NCBI GenBank assembly: GCA_028278335.1
Contig: JANQEN010000192.1
Location: 41,517 to 105,516, forward strand
DNA: 64,000 nucleotides
Direction: 5' to 3'
From: Chitinivibrionales bacterium
GTDB taxonomy: Bacteria; Fibrobacterota; Chitinivibrionia; Chitinivibrionales; JANQEN01
How positions within the stretch are numbered: position 1 is the stretch's first letter; the number at the start of each line of letters is the position of its first letter. Made by a program: the position numbers and the translations under genes. The notes beneath the pieces were generated by a model that saw nothing but the letters and a program-made list of their open reading frames with translations, was not told where the DNA came from and made no database searches. This document shows positions 1-8,770 of the stretch, one piece after another.

Positions 1-223
1 AGGTAATCATTGACTTCATCAGAGTGAGTAAATCACTTTCAAAACGATTGACTTCTGTGTTGAGCACTGTTTTTCCATCCATTATTTCCTTCTCTTTTTT
101 TTCCAGGTCAACACGCTTTTTTTGAATACCCTCAAAGGTATCCTCAAGCTTCTTCAGTTTATCTGAAAAATCTTTGGTCTTAGTGGAAATGTTGTCAAAT
201 AGTTCAAAGGTATCGTTTTGCAT
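1..223 (-). CDS. Coiled-coil protein, N-terminal part (runs off the left edge)
   Basis: The first 74 codons of a minus-strand gene are visible; the rest lies beyond the window. The ATG at 221-223 is preceded by GAGGAG at about 229-234, a strong ribosome binding site. The visible protein is charged and helical, rich in Lys, Glu and Leu in heptad-like spacing, with no signal peptide, so it is probably a cytoplasmic coiled coil. Its pattern of a Ser-Asp-Lys-Leu stretch followed by 'LEKKEKEI' loosely resembles the N-terminus of the neighbouring gene at 325-1023, so the two may be distant paralogues. That gene lies 101 bases upstream on the same strand. No function can be assigned. Confidence 0.7.
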   Translation of the reverse strand, partial: MQNDTFELFDNISTKTKDFSDKLKKLEDTFEGIQKKRVDLEKKEKEIMDGKTVLNTEVNRFESDLLTLMKSMIT

Positions 224-324
224 AGTCACTCCTCAGAAGAGTTGGTATTAATAAAAGTTTTATTTTCCCATATTTAGATCAAAAATATAATTATTTAAAA
301 TCTGCCTGTCTATGAATTGGGTGT

Positions 325-1023
325 TTAAAGGTCAAAGAGAAAAATCTCTTCACCCTTTTGAGCTTCAACCTCAACCGGTTTTTCAGGGCTCTTTTTCTCT
401 GATTTCGCTTGGATGGGTTCCTTTGGTAAAAAGGTATCAACATCCGTAATTAAGTTGGTTTCTTCATGAACATCATCAAGATCAATTATTGCCTCTTTTT
501 TCGGCTTTTTCTTAGGTTTAGGTGCAGGTTTTGGCTCTTTTGGCAAAGAGACGTCAAACTCGGCGACCTCCTGTTTTGGCTTAGGCTCAACTGAATCGAT
601 CGCAATGACACTGGTCTTGGGCTTCTTACCCTTCTGTTGTTTATCCTGAATGATTTTATCTACCACATTTGAATCGCTCATCTCCTGAATTTGTGGTATA
701 CTGATTTTCATTGTTTCCTTGGTGTCTGGATTTTCTGCTTTAGCTAACTCATCGGATAGGGAGGTGAGCTTTTTTTCATATTTTTTGTTTTCTTCAGATA
801 TTTTTTTGTAGAGAATCGCCAGCTTCGAAATGGTGTCTTGCTGAAAACTGTTCAGGGATTTGGCAAGATAGAATATCTCTTTTTCAAGAGCCTTCTCTTT
901 TAAAGTAAGATCCGATTTTGTTTGATTTAGTGATGATTGTGTTGCTTGGAGTCGATCGATTTGCTCTGAAAAACCTGCTGCCTGTTCAAGGATGCTGTCT
1001 AAGGTAAATTCTTTTTTCTTCAT
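325..1023 (-). CDS. Coiled-coil protein with Pro/Lys-rich tail, unknown function
   Basis: This 232-residue protein has no signal peptide. Residues 1-100 are predicted by eye to form a long coiled coil (heptads of Leu/Ile, many Glu/Lys). Residues from about 110 are low-complexity, with repeated 'PKEPK' and 'PKPKKK' runs and acidic blocks, so probably disordered. It ends in a hydrophobic 'EEIFLFDL' peptide that could be a docking tail. It precedes the partial coiled-coil gene at 1-223 on the same strand, so the pair may form a scaffold unit. I recognise no family. The Lys-rich linker could bind DNA or the membrane, but that is speculation. Confidence 0.7.
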   Translation of the reverse strand: MKKKEFTLDSILEQAAGFSEQIDRLQATQSSLNQTKSDLTLKEKALEKEIFYLAKSLNSFQQDTISKLAILYKKISEENKKYEKKLTSLSDELAKAENPDTKETMKISIPQIQEMSDSNVVDKIIQDKQQKGKKPKTSVIAIDSVEPKPKQEVAEFDVSLPKEPKPAPKPKKKPKKEAIIDLDDVHEETNLITDVDTFLPKEPIQAKSEKKSPEKPVEVEAQKGEEIFLFDL

Positions 1024-1263
1024 GCGCTATCTCCTTGCATTGTTCCACTATTCCCTTTTTAAGACCCCTGTGAGCTGATGAATTCCTGAACGCCTCCAGG
1101 TTTCATGTGCCTCACCTATAGTCTATACGCTTTAGGTTAGATCAACAACGTTTCAAATTTGCGTATTTTCACAGAAAACGTGATTAATCTTTCCTTCATA
1201 TAAACATAAAGGATTTAAACTAATTAGGCAAATTTTTTTCGTTATTTGCTATTTTGCAGTATA

Positions 1264-1269
1264 TATAAT
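1264..1269 (+). promoter_or_regulatory. Perfect -10 hexamer upstream of the macro-domain gene
   Basis: TATAAT at 1264-1269 matches the sigma-70 -10 consensus. No good -35 box is visible at the right spacing. It overlaps the upstream in-frame ATG at 1268, and transcription would begin near 1276, so translation should start downstream at the GTG at 1301. Confidence 0.45.
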
Positions 1270-1300
1270 GAATAGCAAACATTTTAAAGGAGATGTGCTA

Positions 1301-1816
1301 GTGAAGGCTTTAATTGAAGTGTGTAAAAGTGATATTACCACATTAAAAGTTGATGCTATTGTGAATGCTGCCAATTGTTCTCTTTTAGGTGGTGGCGGTG
1401 TTGATGGTGCAATTCATCGGGCTGCAGGACCAAAGCTTTTAGAAGAGTGCAAAACTCTTGGTGGTTGTGAACCTGGCGATGCAAAGATCACTGATGGTTA
1501 TGCTCTGAGCGCACGATATGTTATTCATGCGGTCGGCCCAATTTGGCAAGGTGGTACCCATGATGAAGAGTCTCTTTTAGAACGTGTGTATAAGCGCTCT
1601 TTTCAGCTAGCCATAGAGGCAGGTTGTGAATCGATTGCTTTTCCCAATATCAGCACTGGTGTATATGGGTTCCCCAAAAAACAGGCCGCAAAAATCGCAA
1701 TCGCTACAACTCAAACAATTGTGGAGCAGGTTACCTCTTTGAAAAAAATTTTCTTTACCTGCTTTGATGAAGAGAATTATGATCTCTATATGAAGCTTCT
1801 TTCAAAAGACGACTAG
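1301..1816 (+). CDS. ymdB: Macro-domain O-acetyl-ADP-ribose deacetylase
   Basis: A single macro domain that should hydrolyse O-acetyl-ADP-ribose or remove ADP-ribose from proteins or nucleic acids in the cytoplasm. The family motifs are clear: 'DAIVNAAN', 'GGGGVDGAIHRAAG', 'ISTGVYGFP' and 'CFDEENYDLY'. I place the start at the GTG at 1301, giving 171 residues. It has AAAGGAG 8 bases upstream, the protein then begins like E. coli YmdB (177 residues), and the in-frame ATG at 1268 overlaps a perfect -10 box. The gene is monocistronic and converges on the M16 peptidase with a 10-base gap. Confidence 0.92.
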   Translation: MKALIEVCKSDITTLKVDAIVNAANCSLLGGGGVDGAIHRAAGPKLLEECKTLGGCEPGDAKITDGYALSARYVIHAVGPIWQGGTHDEESLLERVYKRSFQLAIEAGCESIAFPNISTGVYGFPKKQAAKIAIATTQTIVEQVTSLKKIFFTCFDEENYDLYMKLLSKDD

Positions 1817-1826
1817 TGCTTTCAGG

Positions 1827-4766
1827 TTAAGTTGGAAGGAGAGGTTCTCGCTTGAATGAGCGCCCATCCTTTTCAGCAGTATCAAAGGCATCGCTGCTCC
1901 CAAAAACAGATATGGTATTATTGCTTTCTTTAAGTAAAGCCTCAGCGCGGTTAGCTAACTTCTCGGCAGTGCATGAAAGAACAGCCTCACGAATCTGTTG
2001 ACGAATTTCTGGAGTTCGCCCACAAAGACGAGCTAATGTCTCACCAAAACCATAACTATGCGGGCTATGGGGTTGATCGATTCGGCCAATAGTTCCAATA
2101 ATACTTTGCTCAACCTCCTCAGGAGTAAGACCCTTTTTGCTATGTTCCAAACCCTTGATAAAGGTGTCCAAAGTCGATGTGACATTGGGATCCCGGTATG
2201 ATGCGCAAGAGATAACGGGATGAATTTGGGATATTGATGCCATACCACCATAGGCTCCTCCTTCAACACGCACCTTATCCCACAGATATCCTGTAGAGAG
2301 ATCACGAGACAATAGGAGCAGCTCTCCCATGGTGTCTGGTGTTACCTGATCAACAAGCCATGTTTGGGCTACATAATTAACCGAGGAGTTTATCTCAATG
2401 CCCACAGGCTCTAAAGACTCCGAAAGAGTAACGACGACTGGGTCAGAAGAGTCAATACCTTCAGGTGTATGAGCCAAAATTCGTGCGAGCTCATTTTTAT
2501 AGTGACTTGGGTTTTCACAGGTCATTGAAAAGAGACAGCGATTTTTACTCACAACCAGAGCGTGTAGTTTATGTATTGCCTCGACTATAGTTGTGTAGTC
2601 ACCTTTCTGAATAATTGCATTGAGAAAGCGAAGTTGGGAAAGGCCGTCTACAACCTCTTCAACATATTTTGATGGAGAGAGGCGGGCTGAAGCATGAGCA
2701 ATAGCAAAATGGTGCCCACTTCTCAGTACCGATCCATTGAGATCGTTTCGCATTTCCAAGAGGATGTCTTGAATGAGTTTTGTATTGTCAAGCTCTGGCT
2801 TTGTGAAGAGATCGATAAATATGTCAACCATTTCTCCAAAGCGTTCAGGGAGCGATTTGCCATGAAAGAATCCTTTGAACACCAGATCATCCTTGGTGCC
2901 GAATCGAGTGGCACAAATATCTGATGTGCCAATACCACCGGTGGTCAACGAAATTCTTTTTGCCATGGCTTCACTTGATTTTCCTGCGGCACCACACCGG
3001 GTGATGAGTTCAGCATAGAGTGGTAGATAGGGTAATAGCTCAGCAGAAATCCCCAGACAATCAAATCCAATGTCCAAGTAGACAATACCGGCTGTAAAGA
3101 TGTCATGCATGTAAAAGGGCGTTGCCTCAATTGACTTGATTTCAATGGGAATTGTTCTACTTTTGAGCGGCAGGTCTTTCTTGTCAATTTTTGGAAGGGT
3201 GGCCAATGCCTCCTTTGATGGCTTAGCGGTTTGTTCCTTTAAAAGCTTTTTGGTCAAGTTGTAGTAATCGGCTCTCTCTTTTTCTGAAAAATTTTTGCTC
3301 AATCGCTGTGCCTGCTCTTCTGACTCTTTTCCCAATGATTCACCAAGCTCAGCAGAAGCTTTGACTGTAGCGAGTAATACATGAGTGTTTTCAAGAAAGA
3401 GTTTTTTGATCTTCTCGGTAAAGTAAGCTGTTCCCTCTCTCTTTTTTTCTTTTAAAAAACTTAGCGGTTCTTCAAAGCAAAGATGCGCCAGAGGGTCACC
3501 TCCGTAAATCCAGGAGCGAAAAACTCGATCTGAAAGCTTTAAAGAATAGGGAAAGTGAGAGCCATCGGTAATTTCACGGAGAGTAAATTCAATTTGTCGA
3601 ATAGAGCCCTCTAAAAGCTCGGGGTCGAGTCCCTTTTCTACTTCTTTTTTAATTGTGTCAAGAATGAGCGTTTGAATAGCTTCTGCATCCTTAGGATCTG
3701 ATTTACGTAATCCTGCACAGAATAATCCCTGCACTAAGTCTCCTTCAAAGCCGCACATGTCATCAAGGTCTTCACCAAGCTTGGAATCAATAAGGGCTCT
3801 GCGTAAGGGAGAGCTTTCATTATTAAAAAAGTAGTGAGAAAAAATACGTCCGCACAATCCATCAATTGGATCAGTCGAGGACTCTAAGAGCCAGGAAAGA
3901 ATGACGCTGGCAGTTCCATCATCCTCTTTTGAAGAGGGAGCGGTCAGCGTGACCGAACGTGGTTTATCCCAGGTCTGTTGTGGAGTGATTTCTGAATCAA
4001 CCACTCCATAGTCATAATGTGTTAAGTAATTTTTATCTAAAAAGGCCAGTGTTTTTTCCGAAGGAATATTTCCATAGAGAATAATAAAGGCATTTGAGGG
4101 GTGGTAATACTTATCATGAAAAGCCTTAAACTGCTCCCAGGTTAAATCGGAAATGTGCTCTGGCTCTCCACCACTTTCGTAAAAATAGGTAGTATCAGGA
4201 AGGAGCTCGGAGAGCGTTTTTCGCGACACATGGCTTCGAAAATCAGAAAAGACACCCTTCATTTCATTATATACGATACCCTTGAGCGAAACTGGGCCAT
4301 CCGGTTTTTCCAATTCAAAGTGCCAGCCCTCTTGGGCAAAGGTCATCTCGGAAAGTAAGGGGTTAAACACGGCATCACAGTATACATCAACAAGATTAAA
4401 GTAGTCCTTTTCAACTTGGCTTGCCACCGGATAGATTGTTTTATCAGGATAGGTAATCGCATTGAGAAAGGTCTGTAAAGAACCTTTGAGCATCTCTTTG
4501 AAGGGGTCCTTTAGGGGAAATTTTTTTGAGCCTGCAAGAACAGAGTGTTCCAAAATATGGGGTACACCGGTATTATCATAGACCGGGGTGCGAAATCCAA
4601 TGCAAAAAAGATTGTTCGCATCGTTATTAAAAAGATGAAGAAGCCGTGCTTTGTTTTTTTTATGGGTAAATAGGGCTGCCTCTGATCGAAGTTCAGGGAT
4701 TGGCTTAATTTGGTTAACTTTAAAATTGTGTACTGTTGCTCCGACTTCCAACTGTTGGCCTATCAT
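1827..4766 (-). CDS. M16C zinc metallopeptidase, presequence-protease (PreP)-like
   Basis: A 979-residue M16C peptidase related to PreP/Cym1, which degrade short unstructured peptides inside a closed two-half chamber. The inverted zinc motif HILEH is at residues 70-74, and the downstream 'GIVYNEMKG' supplies the third zinc ligand. The length matches the family (about 950-1050), with the N-terminal active half, a helical hinge (M16C-associated domain) and the inactive C-terminal half. There is no signal peptide, so a cytoplasmic peptide-clearing role is likely. It is transcribed alone and converges on the macro-domain gene. Family assignment is firm; the physiological substrate is not known. 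Confidence 0.9.
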   Translation of the reverse strand: MIGQQLEVGATVHNFKVNQIKPIPELRSEAALFTHKKNKARLLHLFNNDANNLFCIGFRTPVYDNTGVPHILEHSVLAGSKKFPLKDPFKEMLKGSLQTFLNAITYPDKTIYPVASQVEKDYFNLVDVYCDAVFNPLLSEMTFAQEGWHFELEKPDGPVSLKGIVYNEMKGVFSDFRSHVSRKTLSELLPDTTYFYESGGEPEHISDLTWEQFKAFHDKYYHPSNAFIILYGNIPSEKTLAFLDKNYLTHYDYGVVDSEITPQQTWDKPRSVTLTAPSSKEDDGTASVILSWLLESSTDPIDGLCGRIFSHYFFNNESSPLRRALIDSKLGEDLDDMCGFEGDLVQGLFCAGLRKSDPKDAEAIQTLILDTIKKEVEKGLDPELLEGSIRQIEFTLREITDGSHFPYSLKLSDRVFRSWIYGGDPLAHLCFEEPLSFLKEKKREGTAYFTEKIKKLFLENTHVLLATVKASAELGESLGKESEEQAQRLSKNFSEKERADYYNLTKKLLKEQTAKPSKEALATLPKIDKKDLPLKSRTIPIEIKSIEATPFYMHDIFTAGIVYLDIGFDCLGISAELLPYLPLYAELITRCGAAGKSSEAMAKRISLTTGGIGTSDICATRFGTKDDLVFKGFFHGKSLPERFGEMVDIFIDLFTKPELDNTKLIQDILLEMRNDLNGSVLRSGHHFAIAHASARLSPSKYVEEVVDGLSQLRFLNAIIQKGDYTTIVEAIHKLHALVVSKNRCLFSMTCENPSHYKNELARILAHTPEGIDSSDPVVVTLSESLEPVGIEINSSVNYVAQTWLVDQVTPDTMGELLLLSRDLSTGYLWDKVRVEGGAYGGMASISQIHPVISCASYRDPNVTSTLDTFIKGLEHSKKGLTPEEVEQSIIGTIGRIDQPHSPHSYGFGETLARLCGRTPEIRQQIREAVLSCTAEKLANRAEALLKESNNTISVFGSSDAFDTAEKDGRSFKREPLLPT

Positions 4767-5138
4767 TTTGTGTCCTTTTGCTAATTAATACACCCTTTCC
4801 TCTACACATTGGGAAACAGTAAAAATAGTACCTTCAATATAACCAAAGTTAAAAAAATTGATAAACCCATTTCATTATCTCAGGTAAAATTATGACTGTT
4901 CTCACAACTTTATCCAAGCAATTCCTATGGTTTTTGGTTAATAGGGTAACGAAAATATTCTGCTCACTTTGCTGATTAGAAAGACTTTCCTAGCTTAGTC
5001 TAATTTTGTAAAATAATTGGATAGGTATTGTTCATTTAAACTATATTACATACGTTACACCCAAAGGGTGTGTGCTGATATATTAAGATGAATTAAATGT
5101 AAATCTAACCTCTCATAGATAGGAGCGGAGGAATTTCT
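4767..5138. other. 372-base AT-rich intergenic region between divergent genes
   Basis: This gap separates the M16 peptidase (-) from a lipoprotein gene (+) and must hold both promoters. A short dyad (ACACCC-AAA-GGGTGT, about 5058-5072) lies near the lipoprotein side. I see no RNA gene, no repeat shared with other parts of the window, and no convincing coding frame. Confidence 0.4.
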
Positions 5139-6020
5139 ATGAAAAAGCTCGTCATACTATTTTTCTGTTTCACTACTTTTCTTTTTTTGATTGGCTGCGG
5201 TGTCAGCAAGAAAACTATAGATAATGCTGAACAGAGAATTAAAAAGTTACAGGAAAAGGGTGTCCCCGACAGTTCCTTGTCACGTGCTAAAGTGTTTTTA
5301 TATCAGACCGTAAGTGCTGATGAAGATGGTAATATTGGACTTGCAAGAAAATCAGCAGACTCCATGCGTTTTTATGTGGCTAAAGCTGAGGATCAATACA
5401 AGCAGGACATGGCTAGATTACAGCCGTGGGTAAAGTCTGAACGTGAAGGATTAATAAGAGAGATCTCTGCCTTTTCTGGTTTGCAGAAAAAATATGCTGA
5501 TAGCGTTGTTGCAGTTATAGATTCCTTTGTTACCCTTAATTGGCTATTACAAGCCGAGGCATATATAACTCAATTAAAAGACTATCTGCCCCAAATCAAA
5601 TTTAATGAAGAGCGGGCCAATGAAATTAAGCCCCGTTTAATTGGTACATGGACCTGTACCAACGTCACCAAACACAAACATGACCCATCAGTTAAGGCGA
5701 TTGAAAAGAAGGTCTTCACCTTTAATAAAGATGGATCAGTGAAGCTGGTTGAGAAAAAGAATGGAAAGAGTACTCCCTATTTTAAAGAGGATTGGGAATT
5801 TCGATCCTTTGGAAAATATGATTGTAAAGGTGATACCATTCATCTTTTTATAGATCGATTTAAGATTGCCAAGCATAATTTCTGGGACAAGAAAAAGGTC
5901 GATGGTAAGGTCAAGTGGGTAAAGAATCCCAACGAAGAGACCTACGACTCGACAATCACAGATAATAGCCAAGACCGCTATATTATTTTTGAAGATCTAC
6001 GAACCGACTTTGTTCGTTAG
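5139..6020 (+). CDS. Lipoprotein with helical N-terminal and lipocalin-like C-terminal region
   Basis: A 293-residue secreted lipoprotein. The N-terminus has a Lys-Lys start, a Phe/Leu-rich core and the lipobox 'LIGC', with Cys at residue 20. Residues 25-165 are charged and helical, resembling a coiled-coil stalk. From about residue 168 the chain changes to beta-rich sequence beginning 'LIGTWTCTNV', with alternating hydrophobic strands, as in lipocalin-like or META-type domains. Start choice is supported by GGAGGA about 7 bases before the ATG. A strong terminator follows at 6048-6079, so the gene is monocistronic. Its function is unknown; it may be an envelope structural or binding protein. 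Confidence 0.8.
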   Translation: MKKLVILFFCFTTFLFLIGCGVSKKTIDNAEQRIKKLQEKGVPDSSLSRAKVFLYQTVSADEDGNIGLARKSADSMRFYVAKAEDQYKQDMARLQPWVKSEREGLIREISAFSGLQKKYADSVVAVIDSFVTLNWLLQAEAYITQLKDYLPQIKFNEERANEIKPRLIGTWTCTNVTKHKHDPSVKAIEKKVFTFNKDGSVKLVEKKNGKSTPYFKEDWEFRSFGKYDCKGDTIHLFIDRFKIAKHNFWDKKKVDGKVKWVKNPNEETYDSTITDNSQDRYIIFEDLRTDFVR

Positions 6021-6047
6021 TACATATTAAAATCAAAGTTATCTGTA

Positions 6048-6079
6048 AAGGCTGCCTTATATTGGGCAGCCTTTTTTTT
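6048..6079 (+). terminator. Rho-independent terminator of the 5139-6020 lipoprotein gene
   Basis: A 9-bp stem (AAGGCTGCC at 6048-6056 with GGCAGCCTT at 6065-6073) is followed by a run of eight T's. It lies 27 bases after the stop codon. The left end of the mobile element begins directly after the T run. Confidence 0.9.
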
Positions 6080-6240
6080 ACCCAGATTATGCAGTAGGAA
6101 TAGATGCAGAAGTGCAAGATTATGATTTAGTAAGATTTGAAGGTCTTAATGGGCACAGGGTTACAGGCTACTTCCCAAGCGTACATCCGGTCAAAGTCGT
6201 GGTGTGCTTCTGAACTGCTTCCTATTGTATAATCTGGGTT
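6080..6240. mobile_element. MITE-like element with imperfect terminal inverted repeats
   Basis: The 161-base segment starts with ACCCAGATTATGCAGTAGG and ends with the near-complement CCTATTGTATAATCTGGGT. The inverted repeats match at about 19 of 21 end positions and continue more weakly for some 15 bases. About 100 bases of its right half (6138-6240, read on the minus strand) recur almost unchanged at 63879-63980. No transposase fits inside, so this looks like an internally deleted, non-autonomous copy. It sits between the T run of a terminator and the stop codon of the gene at 6240-6800. No clear target-site duplication is seen: the right flank is TTAA, the left TTTT. Confidence 0.75.
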
Positions 6241-6800
6241 TAATATTGGTCCATGACTTCTAAGGATGAGATGATGGATACATAGACCGAAGAAAAACGG
6301 TCAAAAATAGGTGGTGTTGCCCAGAAGGCAATGCGCATGTTATAGGTGTCAATAGTAAAAAAGTATTCCACAAATCGATAGCCGAACTTATTATAATTCC
6401 AGCGTATCATTGGCGTTCCTTCAACAAGAATATTGACAAGACCGGAATCATTGCTGACCGTTTCTTTGTTCATGTCCCGATACATCTGTGCATACTCTAG
6501 TACTGGCAGATTAAGATTGGCTGCAACTCCCTGGACACCTTGCAGAGCATCAACCGTGGAACCTACAAAGAGCAGCTCGATTCCCTGCTTTTGAAATCCT
6601 CGAGCCAATCGCTTGACAGCGCGGTCCATATTGTTAGGGTTTGTTACAAGACTCCAGTTGTCCCTAAAGTTAAGGGAGAATTTCAAGGTGCTATTTTGAT
6701 AAATACGGTCTTCCGAATAGAATGAGTCAGGATAGAATTGACGAATCTGTTGGCTACAGTTTACAAGAAGTAGGCAAGCGCCCAGTATACAATATCGCAT
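6240..6800 (-). CDS. Small lipoprotein, PsbP/DUF1795-like pattern
   Basis: A 186-residue predicted lipoprotein. The N-terminal signal ends in the lipobox 'LVNC' with Cys at residue 15. The mature part starts an alternating beta pattern, 'STLKFSLNFRDNW', typical of PsbP-like/DUF1795 folds, and later strands include 'PMIRWNYNKFG' and 'NMRIAFWATPP'. The start codon overlaps the murA stop by one base (TAATG), so it is translationally coupled to murA. The stop codon lies at the edge of the mobile element, so the original 3' end may have been altered. Lipoprotein status is firm; the fold is a guess. Confidence 0.75.
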   Translation of the reverse strand: MRYCILGACLLLVNCSQQIRQFYPDSFYSEDRIYQNSTLKFSLNFRDNWSLVTNPNNMDRAVKRLARGFQKQGIELLFVGSTVDALQGVQGVAANLNLPVLEYAQMYRDMNKETVSNDSGLVNILVEGTPMIRWNYNKFGYRFVEYFFTIDTYNMRIAFWATPPIFDRFSSVYVSIISSLEVMDQY

Positions 6801-8164
6801 TAGCGCTCATCCGAGGGTGGTTGGTACAGATCGCTACTCCGTCGCTGTTTGCGGGATCGAGTTATTTGCGCACCTAAGGCAATGAGGCGCTTGTCAATTT
6901 CTTCGTATCCACGGTCTATTTGAGCGACATTGTGAATCACACTAGTGCCTTCGGCAGCACAGGCTGCAATTAACAGGGCCATTCCAGCCCGAATATCTGG
7001 CGAACTGATAGCACATCCATACAATTGGGTTGGGCCAACCACCACTGCACGATGCGGGTCACACAAAACGATCTGTGCACCCATGCTTATCAATTTGTCA
7101 ACAAAGAATAGTCGTGATTCAAACATCTTCTCGTGAATTAGGCAGGTCCCCTCTGATTGAGTTGCTGTCACCACCATTATCGAGGTGAGGTCTGCGGGGA
7201 ATCCAGGCCAGGGGCTATCTTCGATCCGGGGAATCGCACCACCCAAGTCTTTGCGCACCCGAAGGGTCTGGTTGTCGGGGATATGGACTGATCGACGATT
7301 CTGATCAACCTCGGCGGAAACACCGAGCCGCTCGAATTGAAAGAGAATCATTCGAAGGAAATGGGTATCAATGTTAGTTATGGTGATGGCTGAGTCTGTT
7401 GCTGCAGCAAGGCTAATAAGAGAGCCCGCTTCTATGTAGTCACTCCCAACAGTATGAATAGGCGAATTAAAGGAGTCTGTTCCATGAATGGTAAGAATAT
7501 TTGAGCCCACTCCTTCAATAGACACACCGGCCTTTTGTAAAAAAGCACAGAGACCCTGAACATGGGGCTCTGAGGCAGCATTGGCAATAACCGTGGTGCC
7601 CTGTGCACCAGATGCTGCAATGAGTGCATTTTCAGTAGCAGTTACCGATGCTTCATCCAAATAAATTTCTGTTCCCCGTAGGCCCTGCGGCGTAGTAAGC
7701 GCATAGAGAAAGCCCTCTTCCGAGGAATCTGTTTGGTACCGTTGCTTTTCAATTTCAACTCCCATTGCCTGAAAAACATGAAAATGGGTGTCGATACGTC
7801 TTCGACCAATGGTATCGCCACCAGGTTGGGGAATGAGTGCTTTGCCTGTGCGGACAAGCAAAGAGGAGGCAAAGAGGATGGAGCCACGAATCTGTTGGGA
7901 AAGCTGGGTGGGTAATAGTGACGTTTCAATGTGATCTGCACAAATAGAAACTGATCCCCCCTCAAACTCCGAGACAGTTGCCCCTAATGATGATGCAATG
8001 CGCAGCATGTCCCGCACATCGCCGATATCAGGAACATTAGTAAATTCAACCGGCGTTTTACAAAGCAGTGATGCTGCAATGAGTGGTAATGCCTCGTTTT
8101 TGTTTCCCGAGACCGCGATATTTCCAGAGAGGCGTTGTCTGCCTTCTACGATAAATGTACTCAT
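6800..8164 (-). CDS. murA: UDP-N-acetylglucosamine 1-carboxyvinyltransferase, Cys-to-Asp variant
   Basis: MurA adds enolpyruvate from PEP to UDP-GlcNAc, the first committed step of peptidoglycan synthesis in the cytoplasm. Lys22-Asn23 ('KNEAL') match the E. coli active-site numbering exactly. The general-base Asp ('GFPADL') and 'RAGMAL' Arg are also present. The loop residue that is Cys115 in E. coli is Asp117 here ('PGGDTIG', codon GAT at 7814-7816), the natural fosfomycin-insensitive form known from mycobacteria and chlamydiae. At 454 residues it is about 35 longer than usual, mainly through a basic C-terminal tail. GAGG lies 7 bases before the ATG. It is the first gene of a two-gene unit with the downstream lipoprotein. 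Confidence 0.95.
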   Translation of the reverse strand: MSTFIVEGRQRLSGNIAVSGNKNEALPLIAASLLCKTPVEFTNVPDIGDVRDMLRIASSLGATVSEFEGGSVSICADHIETSLLPTQLSQQIRGSILFASSLLVRTGKALIPQPGGDTIGRRRIDTHFHVFQAMGVEIEKQRYQTDSSEEGFLYALTTPQGLRGTEIYLDEASVTATENALIAASGAQGTTVIANAASEPHVQGLCAFLQKAGVSIEGVGSNILTIHGTDSFNSPIHTVGSDYIEAGSLISLAAATDSAITITNIDTHFLRMILFQFERLGVSAEVDQNRRSVHIPDNQTLRVRKDLGGAIPRIEDSPWPGFPADLTSIMVVTATQSEGTCLIHEKMFESRLFFVDKLISMGAQIVLCDPHRAVVVGPTQLYGCAISSPDIRAGMALLIAACAAEGTSVIHNVAQIDRGYEEIDKRLIALGAQITRSRKQRRSSDLYQPPSDER

Positions 8165-8465
8165 TTTGATCCTCTGACAGGAGGTGTCTTAACTAAAAAA
8201 TCATTTAATTTGATAATTTTTTTACCTAAGGGTAAAATAAATGGTGCGGAAAAACGTATTCTAATATTATTTTTTGCGACCCCAATTAATTAAAGGGGTT
8301 AGAGGTAACAATATTTTATATCTAATTTTGCTATGTGATGGTTAAAATTAATTCCAAAGAAGAGCAAAAATTTGCTATAAGTTGTGTTATTCGTATTAAA
8401 GGACCACAAGATATGCTAAAAATATTAATAATAACAAAAGGGGAAATTTTATAGTATATTATATA
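8165..8465. other. AT-rich upstream half of a 606-base intergenic region
   Basis: The part next to murA should hold its promoter, but no clear hexamer pair is visible. A short dyad ACCCC-N11-GGGGT lies at about 8280-8300. A 38-codon frame (8338-8454) lacks a ribosome binding site and is not called. The rest of the gap holds the RNA candidate at 8479-8648 and then featureless sequence to 8770. Confidence 0.35.
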
Positions 8466-8471
8466 TATAAT
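8466..8471 (+). promoter_or_regulatory. -10 hexamer of the candidate RNA
   Basis: TATAAT at 8466-8471 is followed 7 bases later by the first bases of the RNA's closing helix. The -35 region is poor, so support comes mainly from its position. Confidence 0.45.
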
Positions 8472-8478
8472 ACACTTA

Positions 8479-8648
8479 GCTCTGTTCTACTTACACCGGT
8501 AAAATTTAACGAATAATTTTATACCGGGAATTCTGCTTCAGATAGTTAGTTAATGCCACCTTTTGTGGACAACGCCCTATTTGAGAGAAAGACCACCATT
8601 CCAAGGAAGTGTTAATGACACTAAGTAAGTAAGAGCAGAGCCTTTTTT
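8479..8648 (+). ncRNA. Candidate structured RNA of about 170 nt, class unknown
   Basis: The ends form a long-range closing helix: 8479-8493 pairs with 8626-8641 over 15 bp with one G-U pair and one bulged A (8631), followed by a T6 run at 8643-8648. Inside are a 9-bp hairpin with one bulged A (8496-8504 with 8518-8527), a CCAC/GTGG hairpin (8556-8568) and a GTGT/ACAC hairpin (8609-8621), giving a multi-branch junction. A TATAAT box lies 7 bases upstream. The size suits 6S-like RNAs, but the branched shape is not the usual rod. It could also be a leader element of the peptidase gene at 8771, since it lies 120 bases upstream on the same strand. No match to tmRNA, RNase P RNA, SRP RNA or a riboswitch that I know. 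Confidence 0.5.
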
Positions 8649-8770
8649 ATTTCCCCCTTTTGTTTCCCTCCAATACCTTCATTGTCGTATATTCAAATCT
8701 AAAGGTTTAAATTTTATCATTTTTTTCCAATCCAAAATCATGCAGTGGGATTGAATTTCACAAACGAACA

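Noticed and set aside
4892..4975. 27-codon open frame between the M16 peptidase and the lipoprotein
   Set aside because: Too short, with only a weak AGGT upstream and no recognisable features.
8338..8454. 38-codon open frame on the plus strand upstream of the candidate RNA
   Set aside because: No ribosome binding site within 15 bases, AT-rich composition gives many Lys/Ile by chance, and no recognisable motif.
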